Source of the DNA: Candidatus Effluviviaceae Genus I sp.
GTDB taxonomy: Bacteria; Joyebacterota; Joyebacteria; Joyebacterales; Joyebacteraceae
Assembly (NCBI GenBank): GCA_016867725.1
Contig: VGIX01000004.1
Span: 1-64,000, forward strand
DNA length: 64,000 bases
Direction of reading: 5' to 3'
This document shows positions 8,292 to 16,334 of the stretch, piece by piece (position 1 is the first letter of the stretch; every line of letters begins with the position of its first letter). The position numbers and the translations under genes were made by a program. The notes under the pieces were generated by a model that saw nothing but the letters and a program-made list of their open reading frames with translations, had not been told where the DNA came from and made no database searches.

Positions 8292-8948
8292 ATGAACATG
8301 ACGCTGATCGGCACGACGCTCGCGGCGCTGCTCACGATCGCCGTGTACAGCTTCCTCTACAAGGACAACCCCTTCTACAAGTTCGCCGAGCATCTCGTCG
8401 TCGGCGTGTCGGCCGGGTACTACCTCGTCATCTACTACTACAACTTCATTGACCCCACCGTCGTGTCGCCCGTGTTCCGCCTGCGCATCGGCGGTGACGC
8501 GATCTTGCTTGGGGGCGTGGACTGGTGGATGGCGCTGATCCCGGGTCTTCTGGGCCTCATCCTGTATGCCAGGTTCTTCCCCAAGATCGGGTGGGTGAGT
8601 CGCTGGGCCCTCGGCATCTACGTCGGCGGGTACTCGGGACTGGGGATCGCGCCGGTCATGCAGGCCCGCGTCCTCGATCAGATCCGCGGCGGGGCGCTTC
8701 CGGTCCACGCGCTGCACACGGGGCAAGGGTGGACGAATCTCCTCCTGGTCGTGGGGCTCCTCGGCACGCTCACGTACTTCTTCTTCTCCCTCAAGCACAA
8801 GGGCGTCCTGGGCGGCCTCGCGCGGATCGGCATCGTGTTCATCATGGTCGGGTTCGGCGCGTCGTTCGGCTACACCGTGATGTCGCGCGTGTCGCTCCTG
8901 ATCGGCCGGATGAACTTCCTGCTGCACGACTGGCTGCGCATCGTCTGA
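8292..8948 (+). CDS. Cassette protein D1: six-helix integral membrane protein
   Basis: A 218-residue membrane protein with about six helices (near residues 5-23, 35-54, 77-95, 101-120, 147-168 and 178-198). It shares with D2 the opening YSFLYKDNP.Y.FAE, a central ARFFPK-like basic turn before helix 4, and a strongly conserved end: GASFGYTVM.RVSLLIGRM.FLL.DWL. The concentrated conservation in the last helix and its amphipathic follow-on suggests a contact surface with a partner subunit. It begins 54 bases after C1 and ends the first cassette. No known family function is recognised. Confidence 0.85.
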   Translation: MNMTLIGTTLAALLTIAVYSFLYKDNPFYKFAEHLVVGVSAGYYLVIYYYNFIDPTVVSPVFRLRIGGDAILLGGVDWWMALIPGLLGLILYARFFPKIGWVSRWALGIYVGGYSGLGIAPVMQARVLDQIRGGALPVHALHTGQGWTNLLLVVGLLGTLTYFFFSLKHKGVLGGLARIGIVFIMVGFGASFGYTVMSRVSLLIGRMNFLLHDWLRIV

Positions 8949-9023
8949 CCGGCGGCGCGGCGACCGGACCGTGAGGCGCGGGGCGGAGTCTCCCGCGAGA
9001 GCAGCCCCCCAAGAAGGAACAAC

Positions 9024-10229
9024 GTGAGGATGCGCGCTCTCCTGCCGGCGCTCTCGCTCTCGGTCTCGGTCCTGCTCGCGCTGTTCCCGCCGGCGGGACG
9101 AGCGGCGGACGCGCCTCTCTCCGAGGTGGTCCGGGAGACGGCCGCTCCCGCGGCGGTGACGGGGCTGCAGGCCCGCGACTACCTGGACAACAACGACAGG
9201 GGCGACAAGATCGAGCTCTCGTGGTGCCTCTCGGCCGACGACGGCGCAGGCGCCCTGAGCGTGCTCGAGTATCGCGTATGGCGCTCGCAGGCGCCCGACG
9301 AGCAGGGCGAGCTCGTCGCGACGCTCGAGCCCGGGACGGCCGCGCACGTGGACACGGGCGTGACGCCGGGGGTCGCCTACTACTACCGCGTGGAGGCGTT
9401 CGACGGCGCGCTGTCGTCCCCGGCCGCCACCGCCGGTCCGGCCGTCGGGCGCATCAACCTGTTCCAGACCTCGCGTCTTCCCGTGCTCGTACTGTCGCTC
9501 GCCTTCTTCGCCATGGTCATCTGGTTCACCCGCCTTGCGGCGCGCGGCACGAACCTCTTCGTGCGGCGCATCCCTGGCTTGAACGCCGTCGAGGAGGCGG
9601 TCGGGCGCGCGACGGAGATGGGGCGGCCGGTCCTGTACGTCCCCGGCATCGGGGAGATCGACGACATCCAGACCATCGCGAGCCTGACCATCCTCTCGCA
9701 CGTCGCGAAGATCGCCGCCGAGTACGAGACCCCGCTCATCGTGCCCACGGCCAGGTCGGTCGTCATGTCGGCGGCCGAAGAGGTCGTCAAGGAGGCCTAC
9801 GCCGAGGCGGGGCATCCGGACAACTACAACCCCGACAACATCCGCTACCTCTCCGACGCGCAGTTCGCGTTCGCCGGGGCGGTGAGCGGCATCATGATGC
9901 GCGAGCGCCCCGCGGCGAACCTGTACCTCGGCGCGTTCTGGGCCGAGTCGCTCCTCTTCGCCGAGACGGGCTTCGAGACGAAGGCGATCCAGGTCGCCGG
10001 CACCGCAAACGTGTCGCAGCTTCCGTTCTTCGTGACGGCGTGCGACTACACGCTGCTCGGTGAGGAGCTCTACGCGGCGAGCGCGTATCTGTCCCGCGAG
10101 CCGAAGCTCCTCGGGGGGCTTAAGGGCTCCGACTGGATGAAGGTGATCACGATCTGCATCATCGTCGCAGGCGTCGTGCTCACCGCTCTCGGGGTGCCGC
10201 AGTTCGGGCGGTGGTTCTTCACGCAGTAG
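9024..10229 (+). CDS. Cassette protein A2: paralog of A1 with Fn3-like domain
   Basis: A 401-residue paralog of A1 with the same architecture: a signal segment ending in GRAADA, an Fn3-like domain (about 45-135), a membrane helix (LVLSLAFFAMVIWFTRLA), the conserved cytoplasmic domain, and a terminal helix (ITICIIVAGVVLTALGV). By eye the cytoplasmic domain is roughly half identical to A1, with AVGRATEMG, VVKEAYAE, LPFFVTACDYTL and GEELYAASAYLSREP retained, while the Fn3 domain is far more diverged. GTG 9024 is taken as start because AAGGA lies 5 bases upstream; ATG 9030 is an alternative. It begins the second cassette 75 bases after D1. Function unknown. Confidence 0.85.
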   Translation: MRMRALLPALSLSVSVLLALFPPAGRAADAPLSEVVRETAAPAAVTGLQARDYLDNNDRGDKIELSWCLSADDGAGALSVLEYRVWRSQAPDEQGELVATLEPGTAAHVDTGVTPGVAYYYRVEAFDGALSSPAATAGPAVGRINLFQTSRLPVLVLSLAFFAMVIWFTRLAARGTNLFVRRIPGLNAVEEAVGRATEMGRPVLYVPGIGEIDDIQTIASLTILSHVAKIAAEYETPLIVPTARSVVMSAAEEVVKEAYAEAGHPDNYNPDNIRYLSDAQFAFAGAVSGIMMRERPAANLYLGAFWAESLLFAETGFETKAIQVAGTANVSQLPFFVTACDYTLLGEELYAASAYLSREPKLLGGLKGSDWMKVITICIIVAGVVLTALGVPQFGRWFFTQ

Positions 10230-10283
10230 GCCGGGTCGCGACCCCTCCGGGTGAGCGGCCGGGCGAGGCCGACGAGGCGCGCA

Positions 10284-10958
10284 ATGAGGCGAGAGATCCC
10301 GCTGGCGATCACCTTTCTCGCGGGCATGTTCATGCTCGTGGACTTCTTCGTCCCGCACCACCGCGTTTCCGCCGCCGGCGAGGAGCTCAAGCAGTGGGGC
10401 ACGATCGTCATCGCGGCCTCGATCCTGCTCGGCATCGGGAATCTCATCAGGGTCCACTCGAAGAAGATCGCGCGGAGGCAGTCCGGCTGGGGGTTCAGCC
10501 TCGTCTGCCTTTCGGTCATGGCGGTGATGCTGTGGTTCGGCATGTGGCCGGGCGCGAAGCTGGGGCCCAACCCGCTCGTGGGGTCCATCGCCCAGGGCAG
10601 CTACTTCAACTGGATGTACCTGAACATGGACGTTCCGCTGCAGGGCACCATGTTCTCGCTCCTGGCGTTCTTCATCGCGTCGGCCGCCTACAGGGCGTTC
10701 CGCCTGCGCTCGCCCGAGGCGAGCCTCCTTCTCATCTCGGCGATCGTCGTCATGCTCGGCCGCGTGCCGCTCGGGCAGCTCCTCACGAAGGGCCTGCCTG
10801 AGAAGGCCACGCTTCCGTGGCTGACCGAGGCGATCATGACGTATCCGAACATGGCGGCGTTCCGCGGGATCCTCATGGGGGCGGCGCTTGGAGTGATGGC
10901 GATGGGCCTTCGGATCATCCTGGGCATCGAGCGGTCCTATCTCGGCGGGGAGAAGTGA
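10284..10958 (+). CDS. Cassette protein B2: paralog of B1
   Basis: A 224-residue membrane protein paralogous to B1 (RREIPLAITFLAGMFML versus RRHVPLALCFIAGVFMA at the N-terminus). It has six helices and the shared motifs QGTMFSLLAFFIASAAYRAF, IVVMLGRVPLG and PNMAAFRGIL. It is longer than B1 in the loop between helices 3 and 4 and between 5 and 6. ATG 10284 aligns with the B1 start; the open frame upstream is not conserved in B1. Function unknown. Confidence 0.85.
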   Translation: MRREIPLAITFLAGMFMLVDFFVPHHRVSAAGEELKQWGTIVIAASILLGIGNLIRVHSKKIARRQSGWGFSLVCLSVMAVMLWFGMWPGAKLGPNPLVGSIAQGSYFNWMYLNMDVPLQGTMFSLLAFFIASAAYRAFRLRSPEASLLLISAIVVMLGRVPLGQLLTKGLPEKATLPWLTEAIMTYPNMAAFRGILMGAALGVMAMGLRIILGIERSYLGGEK

Positions 10959-10960
10959 CG

Positions 10961-11818
10961 GTGGCGGGCTTCGACCTCAGGCAGATCGACAGGCGCGTGA
11001 TCTTCACCCTGATCTTCGTCGTCGTGGCGTGGCCGCTCCTCCGCCCGATGCGCCTGCCGATGGACGTCACGCCGCCGGTCCAGCGGCTCTACGAGGCCGT
11101 CGAGGCCGTCCCGCCGGGCTCGATCGTGATGCTCGCCGGGGACTACAGTCCCGACACGATGCCCGAGCTGCAGCCGATGGTCATCTCCTTCGTGCGCCAC
11201 GCGTTCCGCCGCGATCTCAAGATCGTGACGACCAGCCTCTGGGCCAACTCGCCTCCGCTCATCGAGGACGCGCTGGCTCCGCTGGCCGCGGAGTTCGGGA
11301 AGACCTACGGCGTGGACTTCGTCAACCTCGGGTACATGGCGGGAGGGACGGTGACGCTCCTCGGGATGGGCGCAAGCATCCCCAACACGTTCCCGCAGGA
11401 CTACTACGGGACGCCGGTCGCCGGCCTTCCCCTCATGCGCGAGGTCACGAACTTCGATGACATCGCGCTCGTCATGAACGTCTCGTCCGGGACGCCGGGC
11501 ACCCGGGAGTGGGTCCAGCAGGTGCAGGGGAGGTACCGCGTCCGTCTGGCGTCGGGGACGACGGCCGTGGCGGCCCCTCCGTTCTACCCGTACGTGCAAA
11601 GCGGTCAGCTCGTCGGGCTTCTGGGCGGGCTCAAGGGCGCCGCCGAGTACGAGATGCTCGTCGACGCGCCCGGCGACGCCGTGCGCGGCATGGACGCGCA
11701 GTCCATCGTCCACGCGCTCATCGTGTTCTTCATTCTGCTCGGCAACGTGGCCTACTTCGCGGAGCGGCGCGCCCAGCGGGCGCGGGGCGGCGCGGCACAG
11801 CGCGAGGTGACAGCGTGA
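10961..11818 (+). CDS. Cassette protein C2: paralog of C1
   Basis: A 285-residue paralog of C1: an N-terminal helix after DLRQIDRR, an extracytoplasmic alpha/beta domain with GDYSPDTMPELQPM, FVRHAFRRDL, LAAEFGK, NTFPQDYYGTP and GQLVGLLGGLKGAAEYEML, and a C-terminal helix (HALIVFFILLGNVAYF). GTG 10961 is preferred because GGGGAG lies about 8 bases upstream; GTG 10955, overlapping the B2 stop as GTGA, is also possible. The gene is packed tightly against B2 and overlaps D2 by 4 bases, tighter than in the first cassette. Function unknown. Confidence 0.85.
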   Translation: MAGFDLRQIDRRVIFTLIFVVVAWPLLRPMRLPMDVTPPVQRLYEAVEAVPPGSIVMLAGDYSPDTMPELQPMVISFVRHAFRRDLKIVTTSLWANSPPLIEDALAPLAAEFGKTYGVDFVNLGYMAGGTVTLLGMGASIPNTFPQDYYGTPVAGLPLMREVTNFDDIALVMNVSSGTPGTREWVQQVQGRYRVRLASGTTAVAAPPFYPYVQSGQLVGLLGGLKGAAEYEMLVDAPGDAVRGMDAQSIVHALIVFFILLGNVAYFAERRAQRARGGAAQREVTA

Positions 11819-12498
11819 ACTGGCTTCAAGAGCTCTTCACGGGCGCTCCGGGGACGCCGCCGTCGGCCGTGTGGGGGACGTGGGTCGCGGGGCTGCTCAC
11901 GCTCGCCATCTACAGCTTCTTGTACAAGGACAACCCCGTGTACCGGTTCGCGGAGAGCCTGTTCGTGGGCGTCGGGGCCGCCTACTGGCTCGCGATCCTC
12001 TACCACAACACGCTCGTGCCGAAGCTCTTCGTGCCTCTCTTCTTCCCTCCCGAGGGGCAGCCGGTGCTCTGGTACCGCGTGTTCCCTGGCGTGCTGGCGG
12101 CGTTCATGCTGCTTCGCTTCTTCCCGAAGCTCTCGTGGCTCTCGCGGTGGTCGCTGGGATTCGTCGTGGGGATGTACGCCGCCGTCAACACGACCGGCTT
12201 CGCGCAGGGCGACCTCGTGGCGCAGATCCACGCGACGGTGACGACCCCGCTCACGAGCGGCGGGGGGCTCGTCATCGCGCTCAACGCGGCGGCCATCGTC
12301 GGCGTGATCGCGACGCTCATCTACTTCTTCTTCTCGAAGGAGCACCGCGGCCCCGTCGGCGCGGCGGCGCGGTTGGGCATCTGGTTCCTCATGGTCGCGT
12401 TCGGTGCTTCGTTCGGCTACACCGTGATGGGACGCGTGTCGCTTCTCATCGGGCGCATGACGTTCCTTCTGCGGGACTGGCTCCACCTGATGCAGTAG
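11815..12498 (+). CDS. Cassette protein D2: paralog of D1
   Basis: A 227-residue six-helix membrane protein paralogous to D1. It starts at GTG 11815, overlapping the C2 stop (GTGA). It has a slightly longer N-terminus before the shared YSFLYKDNPVYRFAE, the basic turn LRFFPKLSWLSRW before helix 4, and the conserved end GASFGYTVMGRVSLLIGRM. The open frame upstream of 11815 is only the shadow of C2. It ends the second cassette, 70 bases before the lipoate ligase-family gene. Function unknown. Confidence 0.85.
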   Translation: MNWLQELFTGAPGTPPSAVWGTWVAGLLTLAIYSFLYKDNPVYRFAESLFVGVGAAYWLAILYHNTLVPKLFVPLFFPPEGQPVLWYRVFPGVLAAFMLLRFFPKLSWLSRWSLGFVVGMYAAVNTTGFAQGDLVAQIHATVTTPLTSGGGLVIALNAAAIVGVIATLIYFFFSKEHRGPVGAAARLGIWFLMVAFGASFGYTVMGRVSLLIGRMTFLLRDWLHLMQ

Positions 12499-12568
12499 CG
12501 GTCCCGCGCCCTGTGACCCGGCGACCGGCCCCCCCGGCCGCGAACGGCGGCGAGCGATCCCGAAGGTC

Positions 12569-13375
12569 ATGCCCGTCTGGCGCTTCCTCAACACGGGACT
12601 GCGCGACGGCGCCACGAACATGGCGCTGGACGAAGCGCTTCTCATCGGCGCGGGCCGCGGAGCGTCGCCCCCGACCGTGCGCGTGTTCGGCTGGTCGCCG
12701 CCGACCGTCTCGCTCGGGCACTCGCAGGATCCTGCGGCGGAGCTCGACCTCGCGGCGTGCGACCGGGCGGGCGTCGGCGTCGTGAGACGACCGACCGGCG
12801 GGCGCGCGGTGTTCCACGCCGGCGAGCTCACCTACTCGGTGGTGGGTCCGTCGGGGACGCCCCCGCTCGGGCGCTCCATCAGGGAGACCTACCGGGTCAT
12901 CGGCGAGGCCATCGTGGCCGGCCTGTCGCTCCTCGGCGTAAGGGCGTCCCTGGAGGAGACCGGGACCGACCCGGGCCTGCGGCGCGGCGGCGCAAGCCCG
13001 CCCTGTTTCGTGAGTTCGGGGCGCTACGAAGTGGTGCTGGGGCGCCGCAAGCTCGTGGGGAGCGCGCAGCGCCGCGCGGGACGGGCGGTTCTGCAGCACG
13101 GCTCCGTGCTCATGGACATGCGGCACGCCGACCTGGCCGAGCTCCTTGCGTCGCTCACGGGGGAGGAGCGGGCCGCGGTGAGGCGCTCGCTCGTCGAGAG
13201 GACGACGACGCTCGAGAGCGCGGTCGGCCGTCCCGTCGGCTTCGACGCGGTGGCCGACGCGATGCGCCGCGGGTTCGAGGCGGCGTGGGGCGTGAAGCTG
13301 GCTGAGGGGTCCCTCACGAGTGCCGAGCAGTCGCTCGCGTCGGAGCTCGCAAGACGATACGCGATACGGCGTTAG
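12569..13375 (+). CDS. lplA: Lipoate/biotin protein ligase family protein (LplA-like)
   Basis: A 268-residue protein of the biotin/lipoate A/B ligase family, which activates or transfers a lipoyl or octanoyl group to the lysine of E2 or H-protein. It has the opening WRFLNTG..DGATNMALDEA, the substrate-pocket motif VRRPTGGRAVFH, and the catalytic-lysine strand GRRKLVGSAQ with the lysine at about residue 161. The C-terminal accessory domain of E. coli-type LplA is not evident, so it could be a transferase (LipM/LipL-like) or a single-domain ligase. ATG 12569 has AAGG upstream. Related lipoyl users in the window are gcvP and lpd. Substrate specificity cannot be decided from the sequence. Confidence 0.85.
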   Translation: MPVWRFLNTGLRDGATNMALDEALLIGAGRGASPPTVRVFGWSPPTVSLGHSQDPAAELDLAACDRAGVGVVRRPTGGRAVFHAGELTYSVVGPSGTPPLGRSIRETYRVIGEAIVAGLSLLGVRASLEETGTDPGLRRGGASPPCFVSSGRYEVVLGRRKLVGSAQRRAGRAVLQHGSVLMDMRHADLAELLASLTGEERAAVRRSLVERTTTLESAVGRPVGFDAVADAMRRGFEAAWGVKLAEGSLTSAEQSLASELARRYAIRR

Positions 13376-13391
13376 ACTGGGAAAAAGGCAG

Positions 13392-13420
13392 TTGACAGGG
13401 GCAACAACGGGATGTACGAT
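13392..13420 (+). promoter_or_regulatory. Promoter of the TonB-dependent receptor operon
   Basis: TTGACA at 13392-13397, a 17-base spacer, and TACGAT at 13415-13420. Transcription would begin near 13427, giving a leader of about 90 bases before ATG 13517. It excludes the open-frame ATG at 13412 as the true start. Confidence 0.7.
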
Positions 13421-13516
13421 GCGGAGGTGGAGGGAAGAGCGACCGACCCCTCGCCCCGCCGGGGCGACGCGGCGGCCATTTTCTTGTCATACAGCCGCGG
13501 GGAGATTGGGGAAACC

Positions 13517-16261
13517 ATGAAGGCGGCAAGCTTGACATCGTTGTCTCATGCGCGCGGCGTGGGCATGGTGGCGGTGTTGCTCGTGATCGCAATGCTCGCG
13601 GTGACCGCCACGGCTCAGGGGCCGACCGGCAAGATCGCGGGCCGCGTCACGGACGCGGACACCGGCAAACCCCTGGCCTTCGCCAACGTCTCAGTCCTGG
13701 GGACGCCCTACGGGAACATCACGAACCAGAACGGCGAGTACGTCATCGACTTCGTGCCGGCGGGGAGCTACGTGGTCCAGGCGTCCTACATGGGCTACGC
13801 GACCAAGCGCTCCGACTCCGTGACCGTGACGGCGAACAGAACCGAGCAGGTGAACTTCAGCCTCAAGTCCGACGTGCTCCAGGCCGACGAGGTGCTCGTC
13901 GAGGCCGAGCGGCCCATGATCGAGACGGAGAAGACCTCGACGGCGCGGCGGATGGGGCAGGAAGAGGTGAAGATCCGCTCGATCAGCACGGTCGAGGAGG
14001 CGATCGCGACGCAGCCGGGCGTCGTGCTTCACGGGGGGCAGATCCACGTCAGGGGCGGACGGGCGAGCGAAGTGAAGATGTACGTTGACGGCATCGCGAT
14101 CACGGATGCCGCGAGCGGCACAGGCAACCTCGAGGTGAGCCTTTCGTCGCTGTCCGAGTTCGAGCTCCTGTCGGGCGGGTTCGACGCCGAGTACGGAAAC
14201 GTGCAGTCCGGCGTCATCAACCTGCAGACGCGAGAGGGCGGCAGGGACTTCTCCGGCGAGATCACCTACACGACCGACGACTACGGGGCGCCCGAGAAGA
14301 CGTACAACAACTACGACAACCTGCAGTTCGGACTCGGCGGGCCGCTGTTCTCGGAGAACCTGCGCTACTACGTCTCCGGGGAGGGGCGCTTCACCGACAC
14401 GTACCTCCCGTCGTCGAGGACCCGCGAGACGCGCGATATCTACGGGAAGCTCTTCGGGCTCAGGGTGCGCGACCGTCAGAACATGATGGGGTCGGGCCAG
14501 GCGAAGATCTCGTACATCGCGTCGCCGACGCGCAAGCTGACCGGGGAGTTCCTCTACTCCAGCTCCATGAACGACTTCTACTTCCACAGCTACTCGAGAA
14601 CCGGCTACTGGTCGCAGGAGCGCGTGGACTGGTCGCACGCGCGGCTCGACTCCACCTACCGGTACTACAATGCGGCGGATCACACGCCCACGCAGCGCAC
14701 GGCGTTCTCCACGCAGAAGCTCGTCTGGCGCGACAACGTGAGCGCGACGACGTTCTACACGGTCAAGCTCGCACGCTTCGACTCGGACGAGCGGTACTGG
14801 AGGTACGAGGACCCGAACGACTACTGGTGGCAGGCCTACGTCGGAGGCAAGCGGACCCTGGACAGGGACTCCGACAACGACCTCAACCTCGAGCCAGGCT
14901 ACTACAGAACGTGGGGCGACAACCTCGCTTGGCAGCGCGAGCAGACGAGCACGACCACGTTCAAGACGGACATCACGAACCAGCGCAGCGACACGCACCA
15001 GGCGAAGGCGGGGCTCGAGTTCGTCTATCACGAGCTCGACGTGAAGCAGCTCTCGCTGGGAAGCCTGATCCCGTCCGCGGGCGACACGCTGCGGGAGGGC
15101 TTCAGGTTCTTCGACTGGGACCGCGCACTGGACACGAACGAGCGCAACCAGCACAACATCTACACGGGCTTCCCGGCGCACGGTGCCCTCTACCTGCAGG
15201 ACAGGATGCGCTACGAGGGCATGATCGTCAGGGGCGGGCTCAGGCTCGACTGGGCTGATCCGGGCCCCGCGGCGGGGATCGGCGAGAGCGGGATCTGGCG
15301 CGAGAGGATCAAGGCGGTCGTGAGCCCGCGCGTCGGCATCGCGCACCCCATCTCGGAGCGACAGGCCCTTCACTTCCATTACGGGCGGTTCTACCAGATG
15401 CCGCACCTGACCGCCTACTACGCGGCGGGCGAGGATCTTGAGAAGGCCTCCGCGGGAAGGGTGGTCGGGTACTCGGGTCTCGAGCCGGAGGTGACGACGT
15501 CCTACCAGTTCGGCGCCGAGCACCAGTTCACGCAGAACGTGGCGATGGACATCACGGGCTTCTACAAGGACATCTTCGGTCTGCTGGCGACCGAGAAGTA
15601 CGAGCGCGACCCGACGGTGGGCGACGTCTACACGTACGTGAACAAGGACTACGCCTCGGTGAAGGGCATCGAGTTCAAGCTGAACAAGCGGTTCTCGAAC
15701 TTCTTCTCGGGCAACGTCACCTACACGTGGCTGAGGGCGACGGGCGTGAGCTCGGACGAGAACCAGGGGGCGCGGTCGGAGGCGCTCGGGCTCCCGCGGC
15801 AGCCGCTCAAGGAGATCCCTCTCAACTGGGACGAGCGCAACACGATCACGGGGTTCCTGTTCGTGAGCGACCCGGGCAACTGGGAGGTCACGTTCGACTA
15901 CAACTACGGAAGCGGGACGCCCTACACGCCCGTGGTGCTCGGTCAGAAGGAGATCGACCCGGAGAGCGTGAACTCAGGCAGGCTCCCGTCGCACCAGATG
16001 CTCAACATCAAGGGCACCAAGAAGTACAGGCTCTACGGGGAGGAGTTCAGGCTGTTCTTCCAGGCGCTGAACGTCTTCGACAAGAAGAACGTCCTCGGGC
16101 TCGGGACCTACGGCGCCGAGTACTACACGATGACGGGCAATCTGGGCGGCGCGTACGTCGAGACCGACGCCTCAGGTCGCGAGACGCTTGAGCCTCTCAA
16201 CGATCCGTCCGTGTTCGCCGAGGGCCGCTGCATCCGCGTCGGCGTGGCGGTCGACTGGTAG
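13517..16261 (+). CDS. TonB-dependent outer-membrane receptor with CarboxypepD_reg-like domain
   Basis: A 914-residue outer-membrane receptor. A signal peptide (MKAASLTSL to TATAQ, about 33 residues) is followed by a carboxypeptidase-regulatory-like beta domain (GKIAGRVTDADTGKPLAFAN). A plug domain comes next (STVEEAIATQPGVVLHGGQ, RGGRASEVKMYVDGI), then a large beta barrel rich in aromatic and charged strands, ending in the terminal aromatic residue of VGVAVDW. It would take up a large ligand using TonB-ExbBD energy; a TonB system is encoded at 24719-27201. The substrate is unknown. The promoter at 13392-13420 supports the ATG at 13517. The gene leads a run of outer-membrane and secreted protein genes. 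Confidence 0.9.
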   Translation: MKAASLTSLSHARGVGMVAVLLVIAMLAVTATAQGPTGKIAGRVTDADTGKPLAFANVSVLGTPYGNITNQNGEYVIDFVPAGSYVVQASYMGYATKRSDSVTVTANRTEQVNFSLKSDVLQADEVLVEAERPMIETEKTSTARRMGQEEVKIRSISTVEEAIATQPGVVLHGGQIHVRGGRASEVKMYVDGIAITDAASGTGNLEVSLSSLSEFELLSGGFDAEYGNVQSGVINLQTREGGRDFSGEITYTTDDYGAPEKTYNNYDNLQFGLGGPLFSENLRYYVSGEGRFTDTYLPSSRTRETRDIYGKLFGLRVRDRQNMMGSGQAKISYIASPTRKLTGEFLYSSSMNDFYFHSYSRTGYWSQERVDWSHARLDSTYRYYNAADHTPTQRTAFSTQKLVWRDNVSATTFYTVKLARFDSDERYWRYEDPNDYWWQAYVGGKRTLDRDSDNDLNLEPGYYRTWGDNLAWQREQTSTTTFKTDITNQRSDTHQAKAGLEFVYHELDVKQLSLGSLIPSAGDTLREGFRFFDWDRALDTNERNQHNIYTGFPAHGALYLQDRMRYEGMIVRGGLRLDWADPGPAAGIGESGIWRERIKAVVSPRVGIAHPISERQALHFHYGRFYQMPHLTAYYAAGEDLEKASAGRVVGYSGLEPEVTTSYQFGAEHQFTQNVAMDITGFYKDIFGLLATEKYERDPTVGDVYTYVNKDYASVKGIEFKLNKRFSNFFSGNVTYTWLRATGVSSDENQGARSEALGLPRQPLKEIPLNWDERNTITGFLFVSDPGNWEVTFDYNYGSGTPYTPVVLGQKEIDPESVNSGRLPSHQMLNIKGTKKYRLYGEEFRLFFQALNVFDKKNVLGLGTYGAEYYTMTGNLGGAYVETDASGRETLEPLNDPSVFAEGRCIRVGVAVDW

Positions 16262-16284
16262 AGGTCTTCTGGGACGGCCGCGCG

Positions 16285-16303
16285 CCCGGCGCCCAGCGCC
16301 GGG
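16285..16303 (+). repeat. Perfect 8-bp hairpin downstream of the TonB receptor
   Basis: CCCGGCGC, a CCA loop, then GCGCCGGG. It lies between the receptor stop and the next gene and has no T-run, so it may be a processing or partial-attenuation site rather than an intrinsic terminator. Confidence 0.4.
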
Positions 16304-16334
16304 GCGTGGGGGGATTCCCGCACGGAGGTTCTTG

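Noticed and set aside
5465-8948. The cassette as a respiratory or Rnf-type redox complex
   Set aside because: The KOW protein's RnfC-like barrel-sandwich suggested it, but no FeS cysteine clusters, flavin or haem motifs are visible in A-D.
7305-10457. A minus-strand open frame of about 1050 codons opposite the A-B-C-D genes
   Set aside because: It runs antisense to five convincing genes, is made of Arg/His/Asp/Glu-rich sequence without hydrophobic periodicity or known motif, and is a by-product of GC-rich codon bias. The same applies to long antisense frames at 32191-35067, 45787-48516, 50207-53113 and 57759-61892.
2383-12498. A glutamate or ornithine mutase fermentation locus
   Set aside because: Only the GlmL-type ATPase is present. 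None of the eight cassette proteins or the KOW protein shows a B12-binding motif or resembles mutase subunits.
5465-12498. The A-B-C-D duplication as an assembly artefact
   Set aside because: The two copies differ at a large fraction of residues and in gene spacing, so they are ancient paralogs, not a misassembled repeat.
13412-13516. A longer N-terminus for the TonB-dependent receptor from ATG 13412
   Set aside because: That ATG lies at the -10 of a clear promoter, and the signal peptide starts at ATG 13517.
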